A stretch of DNA of 8,587 bases from the NCBI GenBank assembly GCA_041917855.1, contig JAYRWT010000049.1:1-8587 (forward strand), read 5' to 3'. Made by a program: the position numbers and the translations under genes. Shown piece after piece: positions 1 through 5,736 of the stretch. Position 1 is the stretch's first letter. Each line of letters starts with the position of its first letter. The notes below the pieces were generated by a model that was given only the letters and a program-made list of their open reading frames with translations, was not told the origin of the DNA and did no database searches. The DNA is from CALBLZ01 sp041917855 (GTDB lineage: Bacteria; Patescibacteriota; UBA1384; CAILIB01).

Positions 1-54
1 TTCAACTAAGACTTTTTCACTTGGTTTACTAAACCGTCCAAAAATGGCTGTCAT
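1..54 (-). CDS. Partial gene, possible ClpC-like AAA+ ATPase (N-terminus only)
   Basis: An ATG at 54 on the minus strand opens a frame with no stop for 18 codons, up to the window edge. It reads MTAIFGRFSKPSEKVLVE. The pattern FGRF, five residues, KVL matches what I recall of ClpC-type Clp ATPase N-termini (FGRFTERAQKVLALAQ in Bacillus). ClpC is a cytosolic unfoldase that feeds ClpP. The gene starts 11 bases after the nusA stop on the same strand, so it is probably co-transcribed with nusA. No well-spaced Shine-Dalgarno sequence precedes it: the nearest purine run, GAGGAG, forms the last two nusA codons and lies about 14 bases from the ATG. That the frame is real is fairly likely. The ClpC name rests on only about ten residues and is tentative. 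It does not resemble IF-2, the usual gene after nusA. Confidence 0.5.
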   Translation of the reverse strand, partial: MTAIFGRFSKPSEKVLVE

Positions 55-58
55 GGGT

Positions 59-74
59 GAGGAAATTACTCCTC
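59..74 (-). repeat. Small inverted repeat at the nusA stop
   Basis: Arms GAGGA (59-63) and TCCTC (70-74) are perfectly complementary around a 6-base spacer and span the nusA stop codon. In the minus-strand RNA this would pair the only purine-rich, Shine-Dalgarno-like stretch near the next gene. It is only 5 bp and has no T-run, so it is not a terminator. It may be chance. Confidence 0.25.
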
Positions 75-1262
75 GCGGTCAGCCTCGGTGCTAGCTTCTT
101 CTGGTGCTGACTCCGCAGAGGGGGTCTGGTCGGTTTCAACTGCTACTTCTGTTGTAGCTTCTTCGGTTGCTTGAGCTGTCTCTTTCGGTGTGGCTTCGGT
201 GGCTGTCTCTGGAGCTGCAACGTCGTCACGGAGGATATCAATGGTGTAACCAGTTAAACGGGAGGCAAGCCGTACGTTTTGGCCGCCGCGACCAATTGCC
301 AACGATAGCTGGTCTGGATCTACCTCTACCTTTGCATGCTTGTGTTCCTCGTCAATTTCTAGGCTACGCACACGAGCTGGTGATAGGGCGTTGCGAATGA
401 ACTGGTCTGCTACACCGTCCCAGAGGATGATATCAATCTTTTCGTCGCCGATTTCGTTGAGTACAGCTTGAATACGGGCGCGGCGCTGACCGACACATGA
501 GCCAACTGGGTCAATGTTTTCGTTGTCTGAGTAAACAGCCATTTTTGTGCGAGAACCAGCTTCACGAGAGATGGCACGGATTTCAACAGTGCCCGCCTGA
601 ATTTCAGGGATTTCTAGAGCAAAGAGCTCTTCAATGAAGCGGGTGTCGGCCCGGCTGACAATAATTTGTGGTCCGCGGCCGCTCTCGGCAACTTCCTTAA
701 CGTATACACGAATTCGCTGGCCGGTACTGTAGTACTCGCCACGGATTTGCTCACGTGGTGGCATAACGGCATTTACCTTGCCCAGGCTAACCAGAACAGT
801 ATCACCCTCTACCTGCTGTACGGAGCCAGAAACCAGAGTGTGCTCCTTGTCCTTGAATTCTTCAAAGAGAATTTCGCGCTCAATTTCACGAATGCGCTGC
901 ACAATAACTTGCTTGGCGGTTTGGGCTGCAATGCGGCCAAAGTCATCTTGAGTTGGCAAGTCAACGATAAACTCATCCCCCACTTTAATGTCTGGGGTTT
1001 GAAGCTGTGCATCTTCTAGGGTAATTTGACGATCGCGTTCCTCGATAGCTTCCTGGTTCTCTACTACTTCATACACCTGCGCAACCTCAAAATTACCGTT
1101 TTCACGGTTGAGTGTAACGCGAATGACCTGATCAGGGCGACCGTAATCGCGGCGGTAGGCGGCAGCAAGGGCAGCCTCTACTGCTTCAAATACGCGCTCT
1201 TCTGGAATATTTTTTTCGATGCTCAACTGCTGAATTGCAGCGATAAATGGTGACTGTGCCAT
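66..1262 (-). CDS. nusA: Transcription termination/antitermination factor NusA
   Basis: NusA binds RNA polymerase and nascent RNA and modulates pausing, intrinsic termination and antitermination. The 398 residues show the full core. The N-terminal polymerase-binding domain is about 1-130. An S1 domain (about 138-205) carries the VSGSVQQVEGDTVLVSLG strand pattern. KH1 (about 225-300) contains DPVGSCVGQRRARIQAVLNE and EKIDIILW. KH2 (about 301-347) has an intact GRGG loop at 324-327 followed by QNVRLASRLTGY. Residues 348-398 are a low-complexity Glu/Ala/Thr acidic tail, and the E. coli-type AR1/AR2 repeats are absent. The KH1 GXXG loop reads G258-Q-R-R261, so its second Gly is replaced. The ATG start fits the family's N-terminus. 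No Shine-Dalgarno sequence precedes it. It is first in its transcript, with a divergent glycosyltransferase upstream instead of rimP. Confidence 0.97.
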   Translation of the reverse strand: MAQSPFIAAIQQLSIEKNIPEERVFEAVEAALAAAYRRDYGRPDQVIRVTLNRENGNFEVAQVYEVVENQEAIEERDRQITLEDAQLQTPDIKVGDEFIVDLPTQDDFGRIAAQTAKQVIVQRIREIEREILFEEFKDKEHTLVSGSVQQVEGDTVLVSLGKVNAVMPPREQIRGEYYSTGQRIRVYVKEVAESGRGPQIIVSRADTRFIEELFALEIPEIQAGTVEIRAISREAGSRTKMAVYSDNENIDPVGSCVGQRRARIQAVLNEIGDEKIDIILWDGVADQFIRNALSPARVRSLEIDEEHKHAKVEVDPDQLSLAIGRGGQNVRLASRLTGYTIDILRDDVAAPETATEATPKETAQATEEATTEVAVETDQTPSAESAPEEASTEADREE

Positions 1263-1294
1263 AGCTAGCTTAGTTATTGGGAGTGATCGGGCAA

Positions 1295-1323
1295 TAATAA
1301 AAAGCCGATTCTCATCGACTTCT
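1295..1323 (-). terminator. Terminator-like hairpin in the nusA leader (candidate attenuator)
   Basis: In the minus-strand RNA, GUCGAU (1319-1314) and AUCGGC (1309-1304) form a 6-bp stem with one G-U pair, closed by a GAGA tetraloop of the GNRA type. AGAA (1323-1320) can pair with the first four U of the following UUUUU (1303-1299), giving up to 10 bp, and the run continues as AUUAUU. This has the form of an intrinsic terminator, but it sits between the nusA promoter and the nusA start. Autoregulation of nusA by premature termination is known in E. coli, so an attenuator role is plausible. The hairpin begins only about 4 nt from the predicted transcript start, so it may instead be a 5' stabiliser or may stop antisense transcription from the glycosyltransferase gene. 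The opposite strand has no T-run. Confidence 0.55.
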
Positions 1324-1333
1324 GTACATAAAT

Positions 1334-1362
1334 AGTATAGATTAAAGAGGTGAATCAGTCAA
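1334..1362 (-). promoter_or_regulatory. Sigma70-type promoter for nusA
   Basis: On the minus strand, TTGACT (1362-1357) and TATACT (1339-1334) are separated by exactly 17 bases. Each differs from the consensus at one position. The predicted start of transcription is near 1327, which gives nusA a leader of about 65 nt containing the hairpin at 1295-1323. The -35 element lies inside codons 3-5 of the divergent glycosyltransferase gene, and the -10 element overlaps that gene's own candidate -10 box. This is the best promoter match I found in the window. Confidence 0.75.
1338..1343 (+). promoter_or_regulatory. Candidate -10 box for a leaderless glycosyltransferase transcript
   Basis: TAGATT (1338-1343) is followed by exactly 6 bases and then the GTG start at 1350, so the predicted first transcribed base would be the G of the start codon. 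It shares two bases with the nusA -10 element on the other strand. No convincing -35 element is visible. AGAGG directly abuts the GTG, too close for a normal Shine-Dalgarno spacing, which also argues for a leaderless start. Confidence 0.4.
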
Positions 1363-2453
1363 TCCTCATTGACGCTACTCACTTCTGTAGCGACACGCCA
1401 AGTGGCGTTGAACTGTATACGGATTCCCTCCTCCCTCAGCTGGCGGAGGTTTTGCTAGAAAAGGCAATTGCACCTATTTTTGCAAGTCATAAGGATGCTC
1501 CAAAAGATCTTAAGCATGGTATACGCTGGATTGTTAGTCCTCACCAGTTAGCCTGGGGGCAGCGGGTAGTGCCAAAGTTGGCACGTGAGTTGGAAGCGGA
1601 TGCCTACTTTACGCCATCTGGTATCCCTCCGATTAACTTAAGTATCCCCTATTTTTTTACCGTACATGATCTCTCGGTGTACAAATTCCCTCTGTCCTAC
1701 CCTTTGCGTGAGCGCTTGCGCACAACGGTGCTTGCGCATAAAGCAGGCGTGAAGGCAGCCGGCCTTTTTACTCCCTCGGAGTACACCGCTCAACAGGTGT
1801 GCGACTACTGGCATATTCCTAAGGAAAAAGTAACGGTAACGCCATTAGCAGAGCCTGTTGAAGATAAAAAACCACTCCACCCTGAAAAAGAGCTCGTGCC
1901 TATACCACGCGATCTGCCATGGATTGTTTGTGTTGGTCGCCTGGTTTCAAAAAAAGACATCCACACCCTAGTTAGAGGATTTGCTGGTTTGCGAGAGAGC
2001 TTGCCGGCTCGTCTGATTTTGGCTGGCAGAGCGGGATTTGGTTACTCGGAAATAGAAGTCGCTTTAGCAGAACTTTCGCCAACACAGCGTGATCGTGTGC
2101 ATTTACTTTCCTACATTACGGCTACAGAAAAACAGGAGCTTTACCGAGATGCTACCATTGTTGCTGTGCCTGGTCCGTATGAGGGGTTCGGCATTCCAGC
2201 CCTAGAAGCCCTAGCTGCAGGTAAGCTGGTGGTGGCCACGGATTCAGGTGCCGTTCCCGAGATTACAGGTGAGTTAGCCGTGTATGCCAAGCCTCACGAC
2301 ACTGCAAGCTGGACCAAGGCTTTGACCACAGCCCTAGTAACGCCAGAGCTGCGCGCACAGATGATGAAGATTGGCCCAAAGCGCGCTCAGCATTTTACCT
2401 GGCGCACTACCGCAGAGCGTAGCGCAGCGGCAATTATTGCTAGTCTCCGCTAA
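1350..2453 (+). CDS. GT4-family glycosyltransferase (first of a pair)
   Basis: This is a retaining GT-B glycosyltransferase of family GT4, 367 residues, the usual length. It transfers a sugar from a nucleotide-sugar donor at the cytosolic membrane face. The N-terminal acceptor domain starts with ILIDATHF and has the TVHDLS strand at 104-109. The donor domain starts near 188 with WIVCVGRLVSKKDIHTLVRG, where R197 and K201/K202 fit the diphosphate-binding positions. The GT4 EX7E motif is E278-GFGIPAL-E286, followed by EALAAGKLVVATDSGAVPE. No signal peptide or transmembrane segment is seen. The GTG start is chosen because the first beta strand begins four residues later and no ATG fits as well. 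It opens a plus-strand module with another GT4, a PIG-L deacetylase and a DedA protein. Donor and acceptor cannot be read from the sequence; the overall look resembles mannosyl- or rhamnosyl-type GT4 enzymes of surface glycans. Confidence 0.92.
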   Translation: MNQSILIDATHFCSDTPSGVELYTDSLLPQLAEVLLEKAIAPIFASHKDAPKDLKHGIRWIVSPHQLAWGQRVVPKLARELEADAYFTPSGIPPINLSIPYFFTVHDLSVYKFPLSYPLRERLRTTVLAHKAGVKAAGLFTPSEYTAQQVCDYWHIPKEKVTVTPLAEPVEDKKPLHPEKELVPIPRDLPWIVCVGRLVSKKDIHTLVRGFAGLRESLPARLILAGRAGFGYSEIEVALAELSPTQRDRVHLLSYITATEKQELYRDATIVAVPGPYEGFGIPALEALAAGKLVVATDSGAVPEITGELAVYAKPHDTASWTKALTTALVTPELRAQMMKIGPKRAQHFTWRTTAERSAAAIIASLR

Positions 2454-2456
2454 ACT
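2451..2456 (+). promoter_or_regulatory. Weak candidate -10 box before the second glycosyltransferase
   Basis: TAAACT, which contains the stop codon of the preceding gene, lies exactly 6 bases before the ATG at 2463. That is the same spacing as at 1350, 8002 and 8048. It could give an internal leaderless transcript. Because a stop codon supplies the TA, chance is a real possibility, and simple co-transcription with the gene 9 bases upstream is enough to explain expression. Confidence 0.2.
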
Positions 2457-2462
2457 CAAGCT

Positions 2463-3620
2463 ATGCGCATCCTTTTAGCTTCAGAAGTATATTTCCCCCG
2501 CATCTCTGGTGCGGTGGTTGCTGTGCATAATTTGGCTAGCGAACTCGTACGTAAAGGGCACACCGTCGCCATCTTTACACCGAGTGTGGGTAGTCAGTAC
2601 CGGCATGAAAAGCATAAGGAGGGCTATGTCGTGTATCGGTTTCCATCTCTACCAAACCCACTCAAAGAAAAAACACGTTTTGTACTAGCTCAAGACCAAA
2701 AGATCAGAAAGGCTTTTGACGAGTTTAATCCCGATATTGTACACATGCACTCCCCTATGGGTAGTCCCTCGGTTGTGCAAAAGATAGCAAACAAAAAAGA
2801 GATTCCAGTTATCTGTACCCACCATTTTGCTTTGGAGTATATTCTTGATTCGCTCGACTTGTTTGGCCTAATGACCCCCCTTACCCGTCGCGCACTGGTT
2901 ATTTACCTGAATACGGTATACAAGGATTGCAATCTTGTTACCTGCCCCTCAGAAAGCATGCGCCAAGTTTTGATCAGGTCGGGTATAAAGGCAGATATTC
3001 GGGTGGTGTCTAATGGTATTAGCACAGCTAATTTTCTGCCGGTACCTGCCGGTACCCCGCGCAAGTTGCCGGATGATGTGCCAAATATACTTTTTATGGG
3101 GCGGATGAGTAAGGAAAAAAATCTGGAAGTACTGTTTGAGGCTGTGCCGCTGGTACTCTCACAAAAATCTGTAAGGTTTGTACTGGCTGGCACTGGCGAT
3201 AGACTACCTTATTACAAGAGCATTATTCGCCGCCAAGGATTATCGGACTGGGTGGTCTTTATTGGTAATGTGCAGAGCGGCAGCGCCCTGCAAAACCAGC
3301 TCTACCACGAATCTACAGCCTTTGTGATTACGAGTAATATTGAGACCCAAGGCATAGTGGTAATGGAGGCAATGGCTTGTGGGCTGCCTGTTATAGCCAG
3401 CCGCTCGGCTGCACTGCCTGAGTTGGTGCGTCATGGTGAGAGTGGCTACCTGTTTACCCCCGATCACTCCGAGGATTTAGCTACTCGGATTTTGCAGATT
3501 GTGTCAGACCCAGAGAAAGCCAAACAAATGGGACAGGCTGGCCGTGAGCTCATTAAGGCTCATGAGCTCAGTAATGCTGTTGACGCATACATTGAGCTCT
3601 ATCACGAGCTGCTGTCATGA
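2463..3620 (+). CDS. GT4-family glycosyltransferase (second; glycolipid-synthase-like N-terminus)
   Basis: A 385-residue GT-B enzyme of family GT4. The N-terminus, MRILLASEVYFPRISGAVVA followed by HNLASELVRKGH, follows the pattern I recall from alpha-monoglucosyl-diacylglycerol synthases and PimB/PimC-type mannosyltransferases, with the Gly-rich ISGAV donor-phosphate loop at 14-18. Further landmarks are VHMHSP (93-98), THH (119-121), NGIS (184-187) and the donor domain from about 207 with FMGRMSKEKN (211-220). The EX7E motif is E294-TQGIVVM-E302, followed by AMACGLPVIASRSAALPE. No signal peptide or transmembrane helix is present, so it is probably a cytosolic, peripherally membrane-bound enzyme. 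It starts 9 bases after the first glycosyltransferase without a Shine-Dalgarno sequence, and its stop overlaps the next start by 4 bases. Transfer of a sugar to a lipid acceptor is likely but inferred; the donor is unknown. Confidence 0.92.
   Translation: MRILLASEVYFPRISGAVVAVHNLASELVRKGHTVAIFTPSVGSQYRHEKHKEGYVVYRFPSLPNPLKEKTRFVLAQDQKIRKAFDEFNPDIVHMHSPMGSPSVVQKIANKKEIPVICTHHFALEYILDSLDLFGLMTPLTRRALVIYLNTVYKDCNLVTCPSESMRQVLIRSGIKADIRVVSNGISTANFLPVPAGTPRKLPDDVPNILFMGRMSKEKNLEVLFEAVPLVLSQKSVRFVLAGTGDRLPYYKSIIRRQGLSDWVVFIGNVQSGSALQNQLYHESTAFVITSNIETQGIVVMEAMACGLPVIASRSAALPELVRHGESGYLFTPDHSEDLATRILQIVSDPEKAKQMGQAGRELIKAHELSNAVDAYIELYHELLS
3037..3056 (+). repeat. Perfect 10-bp tandem duplication inside the second glycosyltransferase
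   Basis: TGCCGGTACC occurs twice back to back and encodes part of the loop L192-PVPAGT between the two Rossmann domains. The unit is not a multiple of three, so gain or loss of one copy would shift the frame. The two palindromic GGTACC cores can also form a 6-bp hairpin with a TGCC loop. The frame is intact here. Confidence 0.8.
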
Positions 3621-4333
3621 AGATAATCTCTACGTTAAAACGCAACCCACTTGCGACCAGTGCAGAACTGCAAAAACTGCCTGAGTTACCTACTGTCAGT
3701 AAATCTGACAAGCTTTTACTGGTTATTCCACACCCAGATGATGAGGTGCTTGGATCTGGCGGGCTACTCCAGCGCTTTACAGCAATCGGGGCAGATGTGC
3801 GCATTCTACTGGTTACATCTGGCAATAAATGGGGTAAGCAAGCACTACGTCGTGCAGAGGTAAAGCGAGCGGTTGCAGTGTGTGGGGTGCCGGCCAAAAA
3901 AATTATCTTCAGCGAATTGAACGATGGCCTGCTCCATCGCGAGCAGTTTCATATTAAAAAGCAGCTACAGGCAGTGCTGCAGCAGTTTAAGCCAACCATG
4001 GTGGTTACTAGTGATCCTGCAGATTTGCACCGTGATCACTCAGTGCTTGCAAAGGTGGTAAAACAAGTGTTTACCAAGTACCTCCCCAATGTCCCTGTGT
4101 ATGGCGCACTTATTCACTACCATCGCTTTCCAGGTAGACGCCCAGGTTACACACTCCGGCCGCCAAAACGCTTTTTAAAGGACTCGCAGTGGTTTACGCT
4201 CTGGCTAACCGACGTGGAGCAGAATCTAAAATCTCTTGCCATAAAGCAGTACAAGAGCCAACTTGCTGTACCGTTACTACGCGCACTAATGTTTTCTTTT
4301 AACCGTAGGAACGAGATTTACCGACTCCTGTAG
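3617..4333 (+). CDS. PIG-L/LmbE-type zinc-dependent N-deacetylase
   Basis: Members of this family remove acetyl groups from N-acetylglucosamine-type sugars, for example GlcNAc-PI in GPI synthesis, GlcNAc-inositol (MshB) and bacillithiol precursors. The 238 residues carry the zinc-binding and catalytic PHPDDE motif at 38-43 after the first beta strand LLLVI, and the second zinc-site motif D136-L-H-R-D-H141. These are the hallmark elements and are intact. A basic, possibly membrane-facing N-terminus (about 1-30) and a hydrophobic or basic C-terminal stretch (about 215-238) flank the domain, with no signal peptide. The ATG overlaps the upstream glycosyltransferase stop (ATGA), which indicates translational coupling. 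Together the pair resembles the transfer-then-deacetylate logic of PigA/PigL and MshA/MshB. The actual substrate, perhaps a GlcNAc-bearing glycolipid, is inference. Confidence 0.9.
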   Translation: MKIISTLKRNPLATSAELQKLPELPTVSKSDKLLLVIPHPDDEVLGSGGLLQRFTAIGADVRILLVTSGNKWGKQALRRAEVKRAVAVCGVPAKKIIFSELNDGLLHREQFHIKKQLQAVLQQFKPTMVVTSDPADLHRDHSVLAKVVKQVFTKYLPNVPVYGALIHYHRFPGRRPGYTLRPPKRFLKDSQWFTLWLTDVEQNLKSLAIKQYKSQLAVPLLRALMFSFNRRNEIYRLL

Positions 4334-4339
4334 TAGAAT
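4334..4339 (+). promoter_or_regulatory. Candidate -10 box at the DedA gene
   Basis: TAGAAT matches five of six -10 consensus positions. It lies 2 bases before the first ATG (4342) and 8 bases before the second ATG (4348). If active, transcription would start near 4346, after the first ATG, giving a nearly leaderless mRNA beginning translation at 4348. No -35 element is evident. The upstream gene ends at 4333, so read-through from the operon is also possible. Confidence 0.4.
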
Positions 4340-4341
4340 AG

Positions 4342-4935
4342 ATGCATATGGTCTATGCATTTACGCACTTCCTAGAGCAGTACGGTGTTATCGCCGTGAT
4401 GGTACTAGTTGCTAGTGAGTACCTAGGGCTACCGTTACCTACCGAGCTTGCCTACGTTGCTGCTCACCAGAGTGTCAAGGCTGGAGGTATTAGCTACCCC
4501 GAAGTTTTTGCTCTCATAATGATTGCTCATATTGTAGGAAGTACGTTTTCTTACGAAGTGGGTCTGCGGGCAGCCGCACTTGCCAGTGGCGCTAAAGACT
4601 TTAGCGCCTTACAAGAGCGTTTAATGCGCTGGTACAAGAAGCATGGTCCGGTGATCATACTCGGCGCACAGCTGATTGGGCATGTGAGGCCTTGGGCTTC
4701 CTACATTGCTGGGTTTTCCAAGGTAAAACGCAGTACGTTTTTTATGTACAACGTGATTGGCTCCGCCCTACTTACCGCAATTATGCTGGCCATTGCCGAT
4801 AAGTTGGTTTACTTCTGGCATGCCTACCCTTGGTTCAGAATAGTGATCCTGGCTGTCTTTGCGGTGGTAATTATTGTATTTATTATCAATCTCATGCGTC
4901 GTGTTTCTACACGTAAGACAAAGCTGAAACACTAG
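4342..4935 (+). CDS. DedA/SNARE-associated family membrane protein
   Basis: DedA-family proteins are polytopic membrane proteins; members include undecaprenyl-phosphate and phospholipid flippases or scramblases. The 197 residues show the family order. The N-terminal acidic motif is S-E26-YLGLPLPT-E35, with two acidic residues around Pro-rich re-entrant segments. Hydrophobic segments lie at about 13-32, 54-75, 101-125 (re-entrant, with GHVRPWASYIAGFSKVKR), 133-155 and 163-184, followed by a basic tail (RRVSTRKTKLKH). In the usual second motif, two Arg six residues apart are conserved. Here R116 is kept but the earlier position is Q110. Translation may begin at 4342 or at the second ATG, 4348; a -10-like box immediately upstream favours 4348. 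The gene follows the PIG-L gene by 8 bases. Recycling or flipping of a lipid carrier for the glycans made by its neighbours is a reasonable inference, not shown. Confidence 0.88.
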   Translation: MHMVYAFTHFLEQYGVIAVMVLVASEYLGLPLPTELAYVAAHQSVKAGGISYPEVFALIMIAHIVGSTFSYEVGLRAAALASGAKDFSALQERLMRWYKKHGPVIILGAQLIGHVRPWASYIAGFSKVKRSTFFMYNVIGSALLTAIMLAIADKLVYFWHAYPWFRIVILAVFAVVIIVFIINLMRRVSTRKTKLKH

Positions 4936-4966
4936 GTACTTTGAGGAAGAAGGGCTTGGTACTAGT
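4931..4966. repeat. Inverted repeat between convergent genes
   Basis: ACTAGGTAC (4931-4939) and GTACTAGT (4959-4966) pair over 8 bp with one bulged base around a 19-base loop. The repeat fills the 30-base gap between the convergent DedA and WecG/TagA-family genes and includes the DedA stop codon. A third related arm, CTAGTA at 4974-4979, pairs with TACTAG (4960-4965) as an alternative 6-bp hairpin. Its position suits a bidirectional terminator or mRNA 3'-end stabiliser, but there is no T-run on either side. Confidence 0.35.
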
Positions 4967-5736
4967 TAATCAGCTAGTAGCCAACCAATAACTCTAATTG
5001 GGAAAACAACGGCTGCGCGCCAGGCACGGTGAAGGTGTCCTTTTTCTTTAAAGGTGCGGTAGAGCCACTCGAGCTTGAGTGTGCGCACTAAGCGCGGTGC
5101 TCGTGGCTTGCTGCCGTAAAACCGTAGAGCACCCCCAATACCCACCATAGCGGGCACGTCAAGCAGCTCTTTTGCGGCGCGGATCCATAATTCTTGCTTG
5201 GGTGCACCAAAGCCAACCAGGAGGATGTCTGGCTTTGCCTTAGTAATCTCGGCCACTAACTCTGGTGGAATATAAATGTTGTGCACATCTATGCGGCCTG
5301 CACTATTCCAGCCAGTAATACGGATATCGGGATAGAGTGAAGTAATTTTTTGTACTGCCTTTTCTAGTACTTCATCGGTGCTGCCAACAAAGAAAAAGCG
5401 CTTACTGCCATCGCGGTAGAGTGAAAACAAGTCCTGAATTAAATCGGCCCCTGGGTACTGCTCAAAGCGCTCATGGCGGTTATGGCCAACAAGCTGTCCT
5501 GCTTTTAGGGCAAAATAGGCACCGCTGCCATCGATTGTGCAGATCGGCATTGCCTCTAGCGCCGCCTTAAACTCCGGAAAATTGAGTGCGTCTAGAATAA
5601 ACTCTGGATTAACCGTCGCAATCTGGACCGGGTCCTTGCTGGTAGCTGTATCGATTGCGGTGAGCACAGCGTCTTTACCGCGCAGATTGAGTGTAATCCC
5701 TAGAATTTGACTGGGATCATGTTCTATTTGCTCCAT
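4966..5736 (-). CDS. WecG/TagA/CpsF-family glycosyltransferase (GT26)
   Basis: Family members add ManNAc, ManNAcA or another sugar to an undecaprenyl-PP-linked GlcNAc in teichoic acid linkage units, enterobacterial common antigen or capsule. The 256 residues carry the family landmarks: TVNPEF at 41-46, CTIDGSG at 66-72, FFFVGST at 114-120, VGFGAPKQELW at 174-184 and GIGGALRFYGSK at 199-210, then RAP and LEWLYR (222-227). T41 and D69 have the same 28-residue spacing as the Thr and Asp I recall as important in Thermoanaerobacter TagA (T37 and D65). The C-terminal basic/hydrophobic tail (about 228-256) fits the membrane-binding appendage. A short insertion precedes the conserved PGADL at 95-99. 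The start overlaps the mreB end by 13 bases, so translation is probably coupled. The sugar and the final polymer are unknown. Confidence 0.93.
   Translation of the reverse strand: MEQIEHDPSQILGITLNLRGKDAVLTAIDTATSKDPVQIATVNPEFILDALNFPEFKAALEAMPICTIDGSGAYFALKAGQLVGHNRHERFEQYPGADLIQDLFSLYRDGSKRFFFVGSTDEVLEKAVQKITSLYPDIRITGWNSAGRIDVHNIYIPPELVAEITKAKPDILLVGFGAPKQELWIRAAKELLDVPAMVGIGGALRFYGSKPRAPRLVRTLKLEWLYRTFKEKGHLHRAWRAAVVFPIRVIGWLLAD

Noticed and set aside
666..1019. Open frame of 117 codons on the plus strand inside nusA
   Set aside because: It is antisense to well-conserved S1/KH1 coding sequence, has no recognisable motif, and its composition follows the opposite-strand codons of nusA.
1263..1300. 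Competing hairpin: a downstream CCGAU in the nusA leader could pair with AUCGG of the terminator-like stem
   Set aside because: The pairing partner lies after the T-run and would be made only once the polymerase had passed it, so it cannot act as a normal antiterminator; the pairing is short.
3546..3612. Several GAGCTC/GAGCT repeats near the end of the second glycosyltransferase
   Set aside because: They encode repeated Glu-Leu or His-Glu-Leu residues in the C-terminal helices; spacing is irregular, so this looks like codon reuse rather than a binding array.
4936..4965. Intrinsic terminator between the convergent genes
   Set aside because: An inverted repeat exists, but neither strand has a T-run after it, so I list it only as a repeat.
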